A stretch of DNA of 64,000 nucleotides from Thermoplasmata archaeon (lineage in GTDB: Archaea > Thermoplasmatota > Thermoplasmata > GCA-020350865): contig CP070751.1 in NCBI GenBank assembly GCA_020348445.1, positions 3,843,765 through 3,907,764 of the forward strand, in the 5' to 3' direction. Positions 35,274 to 43,112 of this stretch are shown here, one piece after another. Made by a program: the position numbers and the translations under genes. Positions within the stretch are counted from its first letter, which is position 1, and each line of letters starts with the position of its first letter. Under the pieces are notes generated by a model that was given only the letters and a program-made list of their open reading frames with translations, was not told where the DNA came from and did not search any database.

Positions 35274-35486
35274 ATGAAAGAAAAGGTTTGCTGGACCTTG
35301 TCAGGACGCAAGAAGGTTTTTCTCGTGGACGATAATAATCAGGTCATTAAGGAATTGCGTGATTTGGGGCCGCTTTCCAAAATGGAGATGAAGTGGGTAA
35401 AATCCAATTCCGGAATGCCATACGAGCAGTGGCTCAAAACTCAAAAGGAAATACCTGAGGAACAAGCTGAAGAAGAGGCTAATTAA
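35274..35486 (+). CDS. Small conserved-looking hypothetical protein
   Basis: A 70-residue protein I do not recognise. It starts MKEKVCWTLSGRKKVFLVDDNN, two short beta strands, then a Lys/Glu-rich helix (SKMEMKWVKSNSGMPYEQWLKTQKEIPEEQAEEEAN). ATG 35274 follows a TATA-like TTATTATATACC around 35231-35243 at a spacing that would give a short leader; TTG 35262 is an in-frame alternative. Amino acid composition is protein-like and no overlapping gene competes with it. Confidence 0.6.
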   Translation: MKEKVCWTLSGRKKVFLVDDNNQVIKELRDLGPLSKMEMKWVKSNSGMPYEQWLKTQKEIPEEQAEEEAN

Positions 35487-35507
35487 ATATGGCTTGGAAT
35501 TGATATA

Positions 35508-36734
35508 TCATTTTTCTGCCACGAGCTTTGATATCTCTATAATCACTTCCACAGCTTTTTCCATGGATGGAATTGGTATAAATTCTTTTTTACCGTGAAA
35601 GTTCAACCCCCCAGCAAAGATGTTGGGTGTGGGAAGGCCCATAAAACACAATCTGGCCCCATCGGTCCCACCTCTGATGTTTTTTAGTTTTGGTTCGATA
35701 CCCGCCCTCTTTACGGCCTCAAGGGCTGTTTCTAAGACATGAGGATGTTTATCCAATACGACCTTCATATTCTTGTACGATTCCTTGATATTCACCTCGA
35801 TTTCTATATCAGGATATTTTTCAGCCGCCTTTTTCTTGATATCAGAAAGCATTTGCTTTTTTTCCACCATCCCTTGATCCTTGAAATCACGGATTAGAAT
35901 CTTAATTTTCGTCTTCTCCACCTCGCCAGAAAAACTATTTGGGTGAAGGTATCCCTCCCATCCCTCTGTTGTCTCCGGAGCCATATCCTTGGGCAATAGG
36001 GTTATAAAATATCCAGCGGCTCTTAAAGAGTTTTTCATTTTATTCTTTGCATAGCCTGGATGTACGTTATAGCCCTTTACGATCACAGTGGCAGTGGCTG
36101 CATTGAAGGTCTCGTTTTCAACCTCCCCGATCTCACCTCCATCTATTGTATAAGCAAAATCACAGGCGAACTTATCAACATCAAAGAATTCTGTTCCTTT
36201 GCCCACCTCCTCATCTGGAGTGAAAGCCACCCGGATTTTTCCATGTTTGATTGATGGATCATTTACCATTTTTTCCAACGCAGTCATGATCTCGGCCACG
36301 CCTGCCTTGTCATCGGCACCCAGAAGGGATTCCCCATTGGAAGTGATGATATCCTGTCCAATGTAATCCTTTAGTTCAGGGTTCTCATTTGGAGATATTA
36401 TCACATTCCCCCCAGGAAGCTTTATTTCCTGGCCATCATAATCCTTCCATATCTTTGGATCTGTTGCACCAGAAACGTCTGGAGATGTATCCATGTGAGC
36501 CATGAAACCCACGGTGGGTTTATCCTCGTATCCAGGACTGGCAGAAAGAGTTGCCATGACATAGCAATGCTCATCTACTTGTACATCCTCAAGGCCAATT
36601 GCTTTTAATTCATCTGCCAATAACCTTGCAAGGTCGAGCTGCTTCTTTGTGGATGGAACATCATCCTTCTCGTACTGAGATTGTGTATCGATTTTAACGT
36701 ATCTCAGAAACCTATCAACTACCGATTTTGCCAT
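35508..36734 (-). CDS. pepT: Peptidase T (tripeptide aminopeptidase)
   Basis: A 408-residue M20B zinc aminopeptidase that releases the N-terminal residue from tripeptides. Seen: RFLRYVKIDTQS, VGFMAHMDTSPDVSG (metal His and catalytic Asp), LLGADDKAGVAEIMTAL (bridging Asp), FTPDEEVGKGTEFFDVDKF (catalytic and metal Glu), YTIDGGEIGE (Asp), GYNVHPGYAKNKM and NIRGGTDGARLCFMGLPTPNIFAGGLNFHGKKEF (terminal His). I chose ATG 36734, which has GGTGAT four bases upstream; the in-frame GTG at 36743 overlaps that site. Length equals the family norm. Fits a peptide-using lifestyle together with the exported M24 peptidase. Confidence 0.95.
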   Translation of the reverse strand: MAKSVVDRFLRYVKIDTQSQYEKDDVPSTKKQLDLARLLADELKAIGLEDVQVDEHCYVMATLSASPGYEDKPTVGFMAHMDTSPDVSGATDPKIWKDYDGQEIKLPGGNVIISPNENPELKDYIGQDIITSNGESLLGADDKAGVAEIMTALEKMVNDPSIKHGKIRVAFTPDEEVGKGTEFFDVDKFACDFAYTIDGGEIGEVENETFNAATATVIVKGYNVHPGYAKNKMKNSLRAAGYFITLLPKDMAPETTEGWEGYLHPNSFSGEVEKTKIKILIRDFKDQGMVEKKQMLSDIKKKAAEKYPDIEIEVNIKESYKNMKVVLDKHPHVLETALEAVKRAGIEPKLKNIRGGTDGARLCFMGLPTPNIFAGGLNFHGKKEFIPIPSMEKAVEVIIEISKLVAEK

Positions 36735-36872
36735 TGATATCACCGTTCATTTTGTGCTGTGGGTAAAACATGGTTTTGTCTTTTATAATTTACCTTGTCA
36801 TTTTGTAAAAAAAAATAAAAGGGAAACTCCCCTCCCTTAATATTGAATTTTCCTACGAGCAGACATTCTCTT

Positions 36873-36924
36873 CCACAGACGATATCCATGGATAATAGTC
36901 TGGGGCCTGAAATCATAGGCCCCG
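36873..36924. other. Overlapping inverted repeats, possible structured transcript
   Basis: CCACAGAC...GTCTGGGG (36873-36905, enclosing the palindrome ATCCATGGAT) and GGGGCCT...AGGCCCC (36902-36923) are adjacent stems sharing four bases. They lie in the 243-base gap between pepT and the small basic protein gene, downstream of the latter. No T-run follows, so a plain terminator is not obvious; the rest of the gap holds no convincing gene. Confidence 0.35.
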
Positions 36925-36977
36925 TGGACGTTTTATGTTTGCTTTTAAGAAAATGGCCCAATTAGATTGTATATTGT

Positions 36978-37193
36978 TTATTTCCTGGCCATCTTCGCTT
37001 CAGCTACATATCCAGCTTTGTCCAGGTAGTACATGTAGCCTTTCTTCTTCTTGACTTTCTCGGTTCCGACTTTCTTCTTTCTGCCGCGCTTATTTGATTT
37101 CATTGGTGCGCGCCAAACATACCCATCTTTACCTATGTAATATAAGTAACCGGGTTCACGCTTGACTTTTTCTTTACCTATTCGCTTTCCCAT
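36978..37193 (-). CDS. Small basic protein with internally duplicated motif
   Basis: A 71-residue, strongly basic protein made of two copies of one ~25-residue unit: KEKVKREPGYLYYIGKDGYV and TEKVKKKKGYMYYLDKAGYV, joined by a Lys/Arg stretch (SNKRGRKKKVG). Each unit has the pattern EKVK-x3-GY-[LM]-YY-x2-K-x-GYV. I do not know the family for certain; the charge suggests nucleic acid binding, perhaps chromatin or ribosome-associated. Perfect AGGAGG lies 8 bases before the ATG and the promoter region carries a large inverted repeat, suggesting high and possibly self-regulated expression. Confidence 0.8.
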   Translation of the reverse strand: MGKRIGKEKVKREPGYLYYIGKDGYVWRAPMKSNKRGRKKKVGTEKVKKKKGYMYYLDKAGYVAEAKMARK

Positions 37194-37205
37194 TGGAAAA
37201 CCTCC

Positions 37206-37242
37206 TTAATATACACCCCATAACGCGTTCGGGGTATATTAA
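37206..37242 (-). promoter_or_regulatory. Inverted-repeat promoter of the small basic protein
   Basis: On the plus strand TTAATATACACCCC (37206-37219) and GGGGTATATTAA (37231-37242) form an inverted repeat around an 11-base centre that contains ACGCGT. The distal arm can serve as the TATA box for the leftward gene; initiation ~25 bases on falls in the other arm, just before AGGAGG. A repressor binding this site would block transcription directly. The rest of 37194-37384 shows nothing else. Confidence 0.45.
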
Positions 37243-37384
37243 CTTTTTACCGACGGTGAAATAGAGGGAAACCATAAGAAAAGCCGCGATTCACCCACTT
37301 AGAGCCACTTTTTACCTTAATTCATCGGTAGAAAATCAATTCTTCGAACCGTAAGTTTTTTCCCGTAAGAAATGGATATATGAA

Positions 37385-37552
37385 ATGATGTATACCTGCT
37401 ATGACTGCGACCATTTCGGCACAGACTGCGAGGGAATAATTCCACCTGATAAATACAGAAATAATGTTGAGAGTTATTGTAAAAAATTCGTTATCGTCAG
37501 TTGGAGAAGGGATATGTTCAAAGACGGAGGAACCGGAAGATTAAGTAAGTAA
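37385..37552 (+). CDS. Small cysteine-rich protein, likely zinc-binding
   Basis: A 55-residue frame starting MMYTCYDCDHFGTDCEG and continuing IIPPDKYRNNVESYCKKF before ending GGTGRLSK. Four cysteines in CxxC, C and C positions with the phrase YxxxVESYCKKF look like a small treble-clef or rubredoxin-like metal site and occur in similar short archaeal proteins as far as I can judge. It starts with two consecutive ATGs and ends 11 bases before the 3' end of the convergent gene. Too short for codon statistics by eye, but the composition is clearly protein-like. Confidence 0.6.
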   Translation: MMYTCYDCDHFGTDCEGIIPPDKYRNNVESYCKKFVIVSWRRDMFKDGGTGRLSK

Positions 37553-37563
37553 ACATCGACAAT

Positions 37564-38118
37564 TCAATAAAGTATATCCTCGATAGGCAGGTGTTTTTTG
37601 ATATAGCCTTGGAACCTGTGAAGGTTCTCCTGGTCGATCTTACCAATGATTTTTATGGTGATAGGAGGTTTTTTTCGAAGATGTACCTTTTTTATCTCGA
37701 TTTTAGCACTACAGTTTCCTTTATGTTCAGCCGAAATCTTCACCAATCCAAATAATGCGCCTTCGAATTCCTCATCATTTAGAAGATTCATTATATCCTT
37801 GAAAGCTCTTTTTTCTGAGTCTAAATCGTAAATCACTTCGCGATCAGCAGAGATTCTTGTAATTCTTTTGAATTTGGCGTGATGAAGAGCCCTCAGTAGC
37901 GTTTCTGCAACGATAACCGGATTGAAATCCTCCTCTATTTTACCCCCTGAGAGCTTTGTAAAGATACTACCTTTCACAGTTTTTTTCTTGACCTTCATAT
38001 CAATGTTCAAAACAATATTTTCTAATTTCTTAGGTTTCTGTCTTCTGCCCTTATCCTTCCTTTTCCCCTTGCCAGCCACCGATACCTGCCATTCATAAGA
38101 AGCGCGAGGATCTCCCAT
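37564..38118 (-). CDS. Uncharacterised basic protein
   Basis: About 184 residues, no family recognised. It begins MGDPRASYEWQVSVAGKG, has a basic patch KGKRKDKGRRQKPKK at ~20-34, and then an alternating strand/helix domain (ENIVLNIDMKVKKKTVKGSIF, VIVAETLLRALHHAKFKRITRISAD, FKDIMNLLNDEEFEGALFGLVKIS, ITIKIIGKI) ending LPIEDILY. GAGGTG nine bases before ATG 38118 supports this start over the upstream in-frame ATGs at 38181. The KH-like alternation and basic tail could mean RNA binding, which is only a guess. Confidence 0.65.
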   Translation of the reverse strand: MGDPRASYEWQVSVAGKGKRKDKGRRQKPKKLENIVLNIDMKVKKKTVKGSIFTKLSGGKIEEDFNPVIVAETLLRALHHAKFKRITRISADREVIYDLDSEKRAFKDIMNLLNDEEFEGALFGLVKISAEHKGNCSAKIEIKKVHLRKKPPITIKIIGKIDQENLHRFQGYIKKHLPIEDILY

Positions 38119-38320
38119 TACCCAAGGCACCTCTGGTAGGGATTTATTACGTGAAGACAGAGCAGAGCGACATATCATCAAACAAAAGAGGGAATTGGAT
38201 TATTTAATCTTTCTTGATAAAATGATAAAACGAGATGAATGCATGATAATATCTGAAAACGACGAGAACCATCAAATATACGATGAGATGCGGCTACATA
38301 TTCTCAGCAAATGACGATAA

Positions 38321-38368
38321 TTTTTATATATCCATAATTGTATGCCCCGCAATACAGGGGAGGTAATA
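38321..38368 (+). promoter_or_regulatory. Promoter and ribosome site of fhs
   Basis: TATA box TTTTTATATA at 38321-38330, then after a short leader GGGGAGGT at 38357-38364 before ATG 38369. A small CCCC-N8-GGGG stem (38345-38360) would include part of the ribosome site. The region 38119-38320 holds only a doubtful 39-residue frame. Confidence 0.5.
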
Positions 38369-40087
38369 ATGAAATCAGACCTTGAAATAGCACAAGAAGC
38401 TAAGCTAAAACCAATTGTAGAAATCGCAAAATCCATAGGACTTGAAGAGGACGATATTGAATTCTACGGCAAGTACAAGGCGAAAATCAAACTGGAAGTT
38501 ATGGAAAAGTTTAAGGACAGACCAGACGGCAAACTCATTGATGTGACAGCGATTACACCAACGCCCCTCGGAGAAGGGAAGACCGTCACACTGATTGGCG
38601 TCTCAATGGCTCTTGCGAAACTAGGCAAGAAGGTAATAACGACCATCCGAGAACCTTCAATGGGTCCCACATTTGGCATAAAAGGAGGGGCAGCAGGTGG
38701 AGGATACTCTCAGGTCGTACCGATGGAGGACATAAACCTCCACTTCACTGGAGACATCCACGCTGTTGGAGCAGCGAACAACCTTCTTGCATCAATGATA
38801 GATAATCAGATGTTCCACCCGACTTTCAAAAGGAAGAATCCGCTGAATATCGATGCGTCCACAATTTCATGGAACAGGGTGGTAGACCTGAATGATTCGG
38901 CTCTGACCAATATCAACGTTGGCAAGGTATCCAAACACCAACCTGAAGGTTATCCCAGAGATTCAGGCTACGACATAACAGTGGCATCCGAAATCATGGC
39001 CATCCTTGCGCTGGCATCGGATTTGAAGGACCTCAGAAAGCGCCTTGGAAGAATCGTCGTAGCACAGACAAAGGATGGAAAACCTGTAACAGCTGAGGAC
39101 TTGAAAGCCGCTGGTGCAATGACCGTAATCCTGAAAGATGCCCTGAAACCCAATCTCATCCAAACGTTGGAAAACACACCAGCAATAATGCACTGCGGCC
39201 CTTTTGCAAACATCGCTCAGGGGAACAACTCAATCATAGCTGACAAGATGGCCCTAAAGCTCGCTGATTACGTTGTGACAGAGAGCGGTTTTGGAGCTGA
39301 CTGCGGTGCAGAGAAGTTCTTGAATATCAAATGTCGAGTTGCTGGCTACGAGCCCAACTGCGTGATTTTGGTCGCAACCATCAGAGCCCTGAAGCTGCAC
39401 GGTGGTGCCTTTGAGTTCCCACCAGGTAAAACCCCACCCAAGGAGGTTCTTCAGGCGGAGAATGTAGAAGCTGTAGAAAAGGGATGCGAGAACTTGGCAA
39501 AGCACATAGAAAATATGAAGAAATTCGGTGTTCCGGTTGTGGTGGCAATTAACAAGTTTGCCTCGGATACAGACGCTGAGGTAGAAGCGGTAAGAAAGAA
39601 AGCCTTGGAGGCGGGTGCAGATTCTGCGGTACCTGGCGATTTCCATGCACGAGGCGGTGATGGCGCAATTGAGATCGCAAAGGCCGTAGTTGAGGCATGT
39701 GAAAAGCCCAGCGAGTTCAAGCTGCTCTATCCGGATGACATGCCCATTGCAGAAAAGATAGAGACCATCGCAAAGGAAATTTACGGCGCCGATGGCGTGG
39801 AGTTCTCAGAAGAAGCGAAGAAAAAGATAAAGATGTTCACAGAATTCGGGTATGACAAGCTGCCCCTCTGTATGGCAAAAACACATCTTTCCATTTCGCA
39901 CGACCCCGCTCTGAAAGGACGGCCCACAGGATTCACACTGCCCATCAGAGATATAAGACCCTCCATTGGGGCTGGTTTCCTCTATCCTCTCTGCGGTGCG
40001 ATGAGAACCATGCCAGGGTTACCATCAGTACCTGCAGCTGAGGCGGTGGACATCGACGAAACAGGTAAGACAGTTGGATTGTTCTAA
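38369..40087 (+). CDS. fhs: Formate--tetrahydrofolate ligase
   Basis: A 572-residue Fhs (10-formyl-THF synthetase), which joins formate and THF at the cost of ATP or, in reverse, makes ATP from formyl-THF. Family motifs: ITPTPLGEGKTVTLIGVSMAL (P-loop), REPSMGPTFGIKGGAAGGGYSQVVPMEDINLHFTGDIHAV, FGADCGAEKFLNIKCR and HGGAFEFPPGK. The C-terminal PLCMAKTHLSISHDPALKGRPTGFTLPIRDIRPSIGAGFLYPLCG carries a folate-binding region. ATG 38369 has an ideal GGGAGGT six bases upstream; an in-frame ATG at 38342 overlaps the probable transcription start. First step of the folate methyl branch whose later steps (MetVF, AcsE) are also in the window. Uncommon in archaea; probable ancient transfer. Confidence 0.97.
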   Translation: MKSDLEIAQEAKLKPIVEIAKSIGLEEDDIEFYGKYKAKIKLEVMEKFKDRPDGKLIDVTAITPTPLGEGKTVTLIGVSMALAKLGKKVITTIREPSMGPTFGIKGGAAGGGYSQVVPMEDINLHFTGDIHAVGAANNLLASMIDNQMFHPTFKRKNPLNIDASTISWNRVVDLNDSALTNINVGKVSKHQPEGYPRDSGYDITVASEIMAILALASDLKDLRKRLGRIVVAQTKDGKPVTAEDLKAAGAMTVILKDALKPNLIQTLENTPAIMHCGPFANIAQGNNSIIADKMALKLADYVVTESGFGADCGAEKFLNIKCRVAGYEPNCVILVATIRALKLHGGAFEFPPGKTPPKEVLQAENVEAVEKGCENLAKHIENMKKFGVPVVVAINKFASDTDAEVEAVRKKALEAGADSAVPGDFHARGGDGAIEIAKAVVEACEKPSEFKLLYPDDMPIAEKIETIAKEIYGADGVEFSEEAKKKIKMFTEFGYDKLPLCMAKTHLSISHDPALKGRPTGFTLPIRDIRPSIGAGFLYPLCGAMRTMPGLPSVPAAEAVDIDETGKTVGLF

Positions 40088-40107
40088 GGGATATTTCAAA
40101 GGAATCT

Positions 40108-40180
40108 ATGGGTCCCCGCAATTCATAACTTGTGTCTTATGGGGGCCATTTCTTTTCTTTATTTTTATTTTTTAACTGAA
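40108..40180 (+). terminator. Hairpin and T-rich terminator after fhs
   Basis: ATGGGTCCCC (40108-40117) pairs with GGGGGCCAT (40141-40149) and is followed by a pyrimidine-rich run with several T4-T6 tracts to 40173. It fits a transcription end for fhs. Confidence 0.5.
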
Positions 40181-40273
40181 AAACCAAAAAAATACAGTGA
40201 TTTATAGAAATTTTTAAGCCTTCCTTACACAATAGGGTAAGTAAGAGAATATTTCCTATCTGGGAGGAGAACT

Positions 40274-43021
40274 GTGAGACAACAAAAAGGTTTGACTTTT
40301 GTATTGGCTTCTTTACTTGTTACCGTGATAATCTGTTTGATACCCACAGCCCAGGCAAAGGTCACAGTACACAGCGTCACTGTTTCCACAGACAAAACCA
40401 CCTATACCATAGGTTCAGAGGCAATCGCCATGGGTGTTTTGGATTATACAGGCTCCAAAAAGGACCTACTTGGTGTAAATTTTACATGGTACTATCCCAA
40501 CGGAACCCTGGCGAAATTTGATCCTAATATCATGCCATATGGAAGTGGTACAGCTTACAGTTCCTTCTGGCCTGATACCCTTGGTAATAATTACATTGTC
40601 AATGCCACATATTCTGGTGATGTAACGATATTCGACGAAACAAGTTTTGATGTTGTGGAATCATCTCCGGGTAACGAGGTTGGTGGTCCCATTAATTCCG
40701 ACGAAACTTGGACCCTGGCGGGAAGTCCTTATATTGTCGTGGAGGATGTGTTCGTGGAGCAAGGTGTTACTTTAACTATCGAACCAGGTGTTGTAGTGGA
40801 ATTCAAGAGCCACAAATGTTTGAGGGTCAATGGTACCCTCATTGCAATTGGTGATGAAATGAATATGATCACCTTCACCTCCAACAACTCAAATCCCCAA
40901 CCAGGGGATTGGGAGGGTATAGATTTCATTGATGCAGGGGCCGATTCTGTGCTGAGTTATTGCAGGATAGAGTATTCCTTTCTCCATGCAATTTATATAT
41001 TCAATTCCTCCCCTGAAATCACGTACAACTTGATCAGAGATGTGAATCGCACAGGGATTATAGCCGAGAAGAGCTCGTCCTACATAGCCTATAACACAAT
41101 AACCGAGATCTCACATGACCTAGCTAGCAATAAGGGCATTTATTTGCAAGGGGATTGCGATACAACAATATACGGAAATGCCATATCTGATGTGCAGGAA
41201 TACGGCATAAAAATCACAAACTCGAATCCAATGATTTCTGAGAATTATATCTCAGGCAGTTATTATAACATCGATTGCCAAGATTCTGAGGCAACCATTA
41301 CAAATAATACACTTTTTGATGCCTCAATTGCTGGAATAAGATTGATGGACTGTAATAACGTGATGATTGTAAATAACAGCATTTTTGACAACGCCCGAAA
41401 AGGTATCGAATGTATAAGATCATCGCCAAAAATATTTAATAATCATATCTCACACAACGGAGATTCTGGAATCGATGAAGCGGGCATATATTTCTTTATG
41501 TCTGAAAATGTAGAGATTTTAAACAATATATTAGAGGGGAATAGATATGGGCTTTATGCAAAAGATCTGAGTGACTCCATAATATCCCAAAATAAGTTCT
41601 ACAACTGCACAAAAGACGGAATTTATGTAAAGGATTCATATAAACTCGATATTTTAGAAAACATAATAATGTGGGGTGAAAACGGAGTTCATTTAATCGA
41701 TTCCAGAGATTTCATCCTTATAGCCAATACCGTCTCCGATAGCACTGAAAAAGCTCTATTCATTTACAACATAACAGACTTTTCAATTGTGCAGAATATT
41801 TTGACTTCAAATAAATATGGAACCTATATGCACTCCTCAACAGGTACCATGACGAACAGCACGATTTTGAATGGTATTGAAAGAGATATATATCTGATTC
41901 AAAATTCCAAACTATTAAGTATAAACTCAACGTTCGGAAAAGAAAAAGTCCAAGTTTCAGGTGGTTGCGAGTTTATAGTTATGAACTATCTGCATGTGTT
42001 CGTACAAAATGAGAGTTACATGCCCTTTCAAGAAACAGATGTGACCATAAAGGACAACGAAAAAGTTGTATATTCAACCCAAACTGATAGCGAGGGTTTA
42101 TGCAGGTTTCTGCTTTTGACTGATAGAATTTACCATGGCAGTAATACACCCACAGAAAATATTACTAATGTTGAGGTTGAAAACGGCAGTGTCTATTTAC
42201 TTAACAACCCAAGGGAAGTGGACATGTCGTACTCTCATACAGAGGTGTTCTGTCCAGGCAATCCATTGTCTATCTCTATTAACAATCCCAGACATGCCTC
42301 CTTAGTTTTTGATAGCCTCAACATCACGGGCACTGCTTTTAGCATGGGTGGCGAGATAGTCAAGGTGGAGGTGAATGTGGATACAGGAGAATGGTTATCT
42401 GCAACTCAGATAAATGGACAATGGTCACAATGGAAATTTGAACTGGATACTCGAGGGCTTTTTGATGGCCCCCATATCATCTCAGCTAGGGTTTCTACAC
42501 TTTATCATAAAAAAGAAGTTTACGTTCAGGTTTTGGTGGACAATATAGGAAACAAACCCCCTTTGGTTAATATAACCTCCCATAATTCCAGTGATGCTGT
42601 CAAGAATACCACCACCTTGGAAGGCACGAGCTTTGATTATGATGGCGATGTTGTCTCTGTAGAAGTCAGAATAGACAACGGAAGTTGGATTACAGCCAAT
42701 AATCCCGAAGGCGATTGGTCCAAATGGAGTATTGAGATAAATACAAGAAACTATACCAACGGAGAACACAACATAACAGTTATGGTGATCGATAATGCAA
42801 CCGAAGCCACGGCTATAGATATTGTACTTATCTTCGATAATGAAGACACTGATGAAATAGATGATGGAGAAGATGGGGGTGAGGGAGATGGTGCTGATAG
42901 CGGATTTGGTTTGGAGAGGATACCTTGGAAAATATGTATAATTTGGATTGTTGTAATATTTATAATTTTGATGGCATTCTTTAAAAATGTACGAGATAAA
43001 AAGAAAAGAAAGAAGAAATAG
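40274..43021 (+). CDS. Membrane-anchored NosD-type beta-helix surface protein (D)
   Basis: A 915-residue surface protein. GTG start after GGGAGGAGAACT; signal peptide GLTFVLASLLVTVIICLIPTAQA. An N-terminal Ig-like domain (~30-130) is followed by GGPINSDETWTLAGSPYIVVEDVFVEQGVTLTIEPGV, shared with protein A, and a parallel beta-helix (~190-560) of NTLFDASIAGIRLMDCNNV-type turns. Two homologous Ig/Big_9-like domains come next (HASLVFDSLNITGTAFSMGGEIVKVEVNVDTGEW and NTTTLEGTSFDYDGDVVSVEVRIDNGSW). The protein ends with an acidic Asp/Glu/Gly linker, one helix (WKICIIWIVVIFIILMAFF) and KKKRKKK. Unlike proteins A-C it is clearly anchored in the membrane. Likely cell-surface adhesin or glycan-binding protein. 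Confidence 0.87.
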   Translation: MRQQKGLTFVLASLLVTVIICLIPTAQAKVTVHSVTVSTDKTTYTIGSEAIAMGVLDYTGSKKDLLGVNFTWYYPNGTLAKFDPNIMPYGSGTAYSSFWPDTLGNNYIVNATYSGDVTIFDETSFDVVESSPGNEVGGPINSDETWTLAGSPYIVVEDVFVEQGVTLTIEPGVVVEFKSHKCLRVNGTLIAIGDEMNMITFTSNNSNPQPGDWEGIDFIDAGADSVLSYCRIEYSFLHAIYIFNSSPEITYNLIRDVNRTGIIAEKSSSYIAYNTITEISHDLASNKGIYLQGDCDTTIYGNAISDVQEYGIKITNSNPMISENYISGSYYNIDCQDSEATITNNTLFDASIAGIRLMDCNNVMIVNNSIFDNARKGIECIRSSPKIFNNHISHNGDSGIDEAGIYFFMSENVEILNNILEGNRYGLYAKDLSDSIISQNKFYNCTKDGIYVKDSYKLDILENIIMWGENGVHLIDSRDFILIANTVSDSTEKALFIYNITDFSIVQNILTSNKYGTYMHSSTGTMTNSTILNGIERDIYLIQNSKLLSINSTFGKEKVQVSGGCEFIVMNYLHVFVQNESYMPFQETDVTIKDNEKVVYSTQTDSEGLCRFLLLTDRIYHGSNTPTENITNVEVENGSVYLLNNPREVDMSYSHTEVFCPGNPLSISINNPRHASLVFDSLNITGTAFSMGGEIVKVEVNVDTGEWLSATQINGQWSQWKFELDTRGLFDGPHIISARVSTLYHKKEVYVQVLVDNIGNKPPLVNITSHNSSDAVKNTTTLEGTSFDYDGDVVSVEVRIDNGSWITANNPEGDWSKWSIEINTRNYTNGEHNITVMVIDNATEATAIDIVLIFDNEDTDEIDDGEDGGEGDGADSGFGLERIPWKICIIWIVVIFIILMAFFKNVRDKKKRKKK

Positions 43022-43112
43022 TTTTATGCTTGGTATTTCACCATAACCATTACTCGTTAGCCCCCATATCAAAATATCCCAGGTCTAAACATTACATTAT
43101 GCTGCCCAAAAT

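Noticed and set aside
36740-36961. 73-residue minus-strand open frame between pepT and the small basic gene
   Set aside because: No ribosome site, covers the inverted repeats, and the peptide looks like random translation.
38195-38314. 39-residue plus-strand frame before fhs (TTG start, GAGGG upstream)
   Set aside because: Composition is protein-like and the frame stays open upstream, but it has no good start and may be a gene remnant; not strong enough to annotate.
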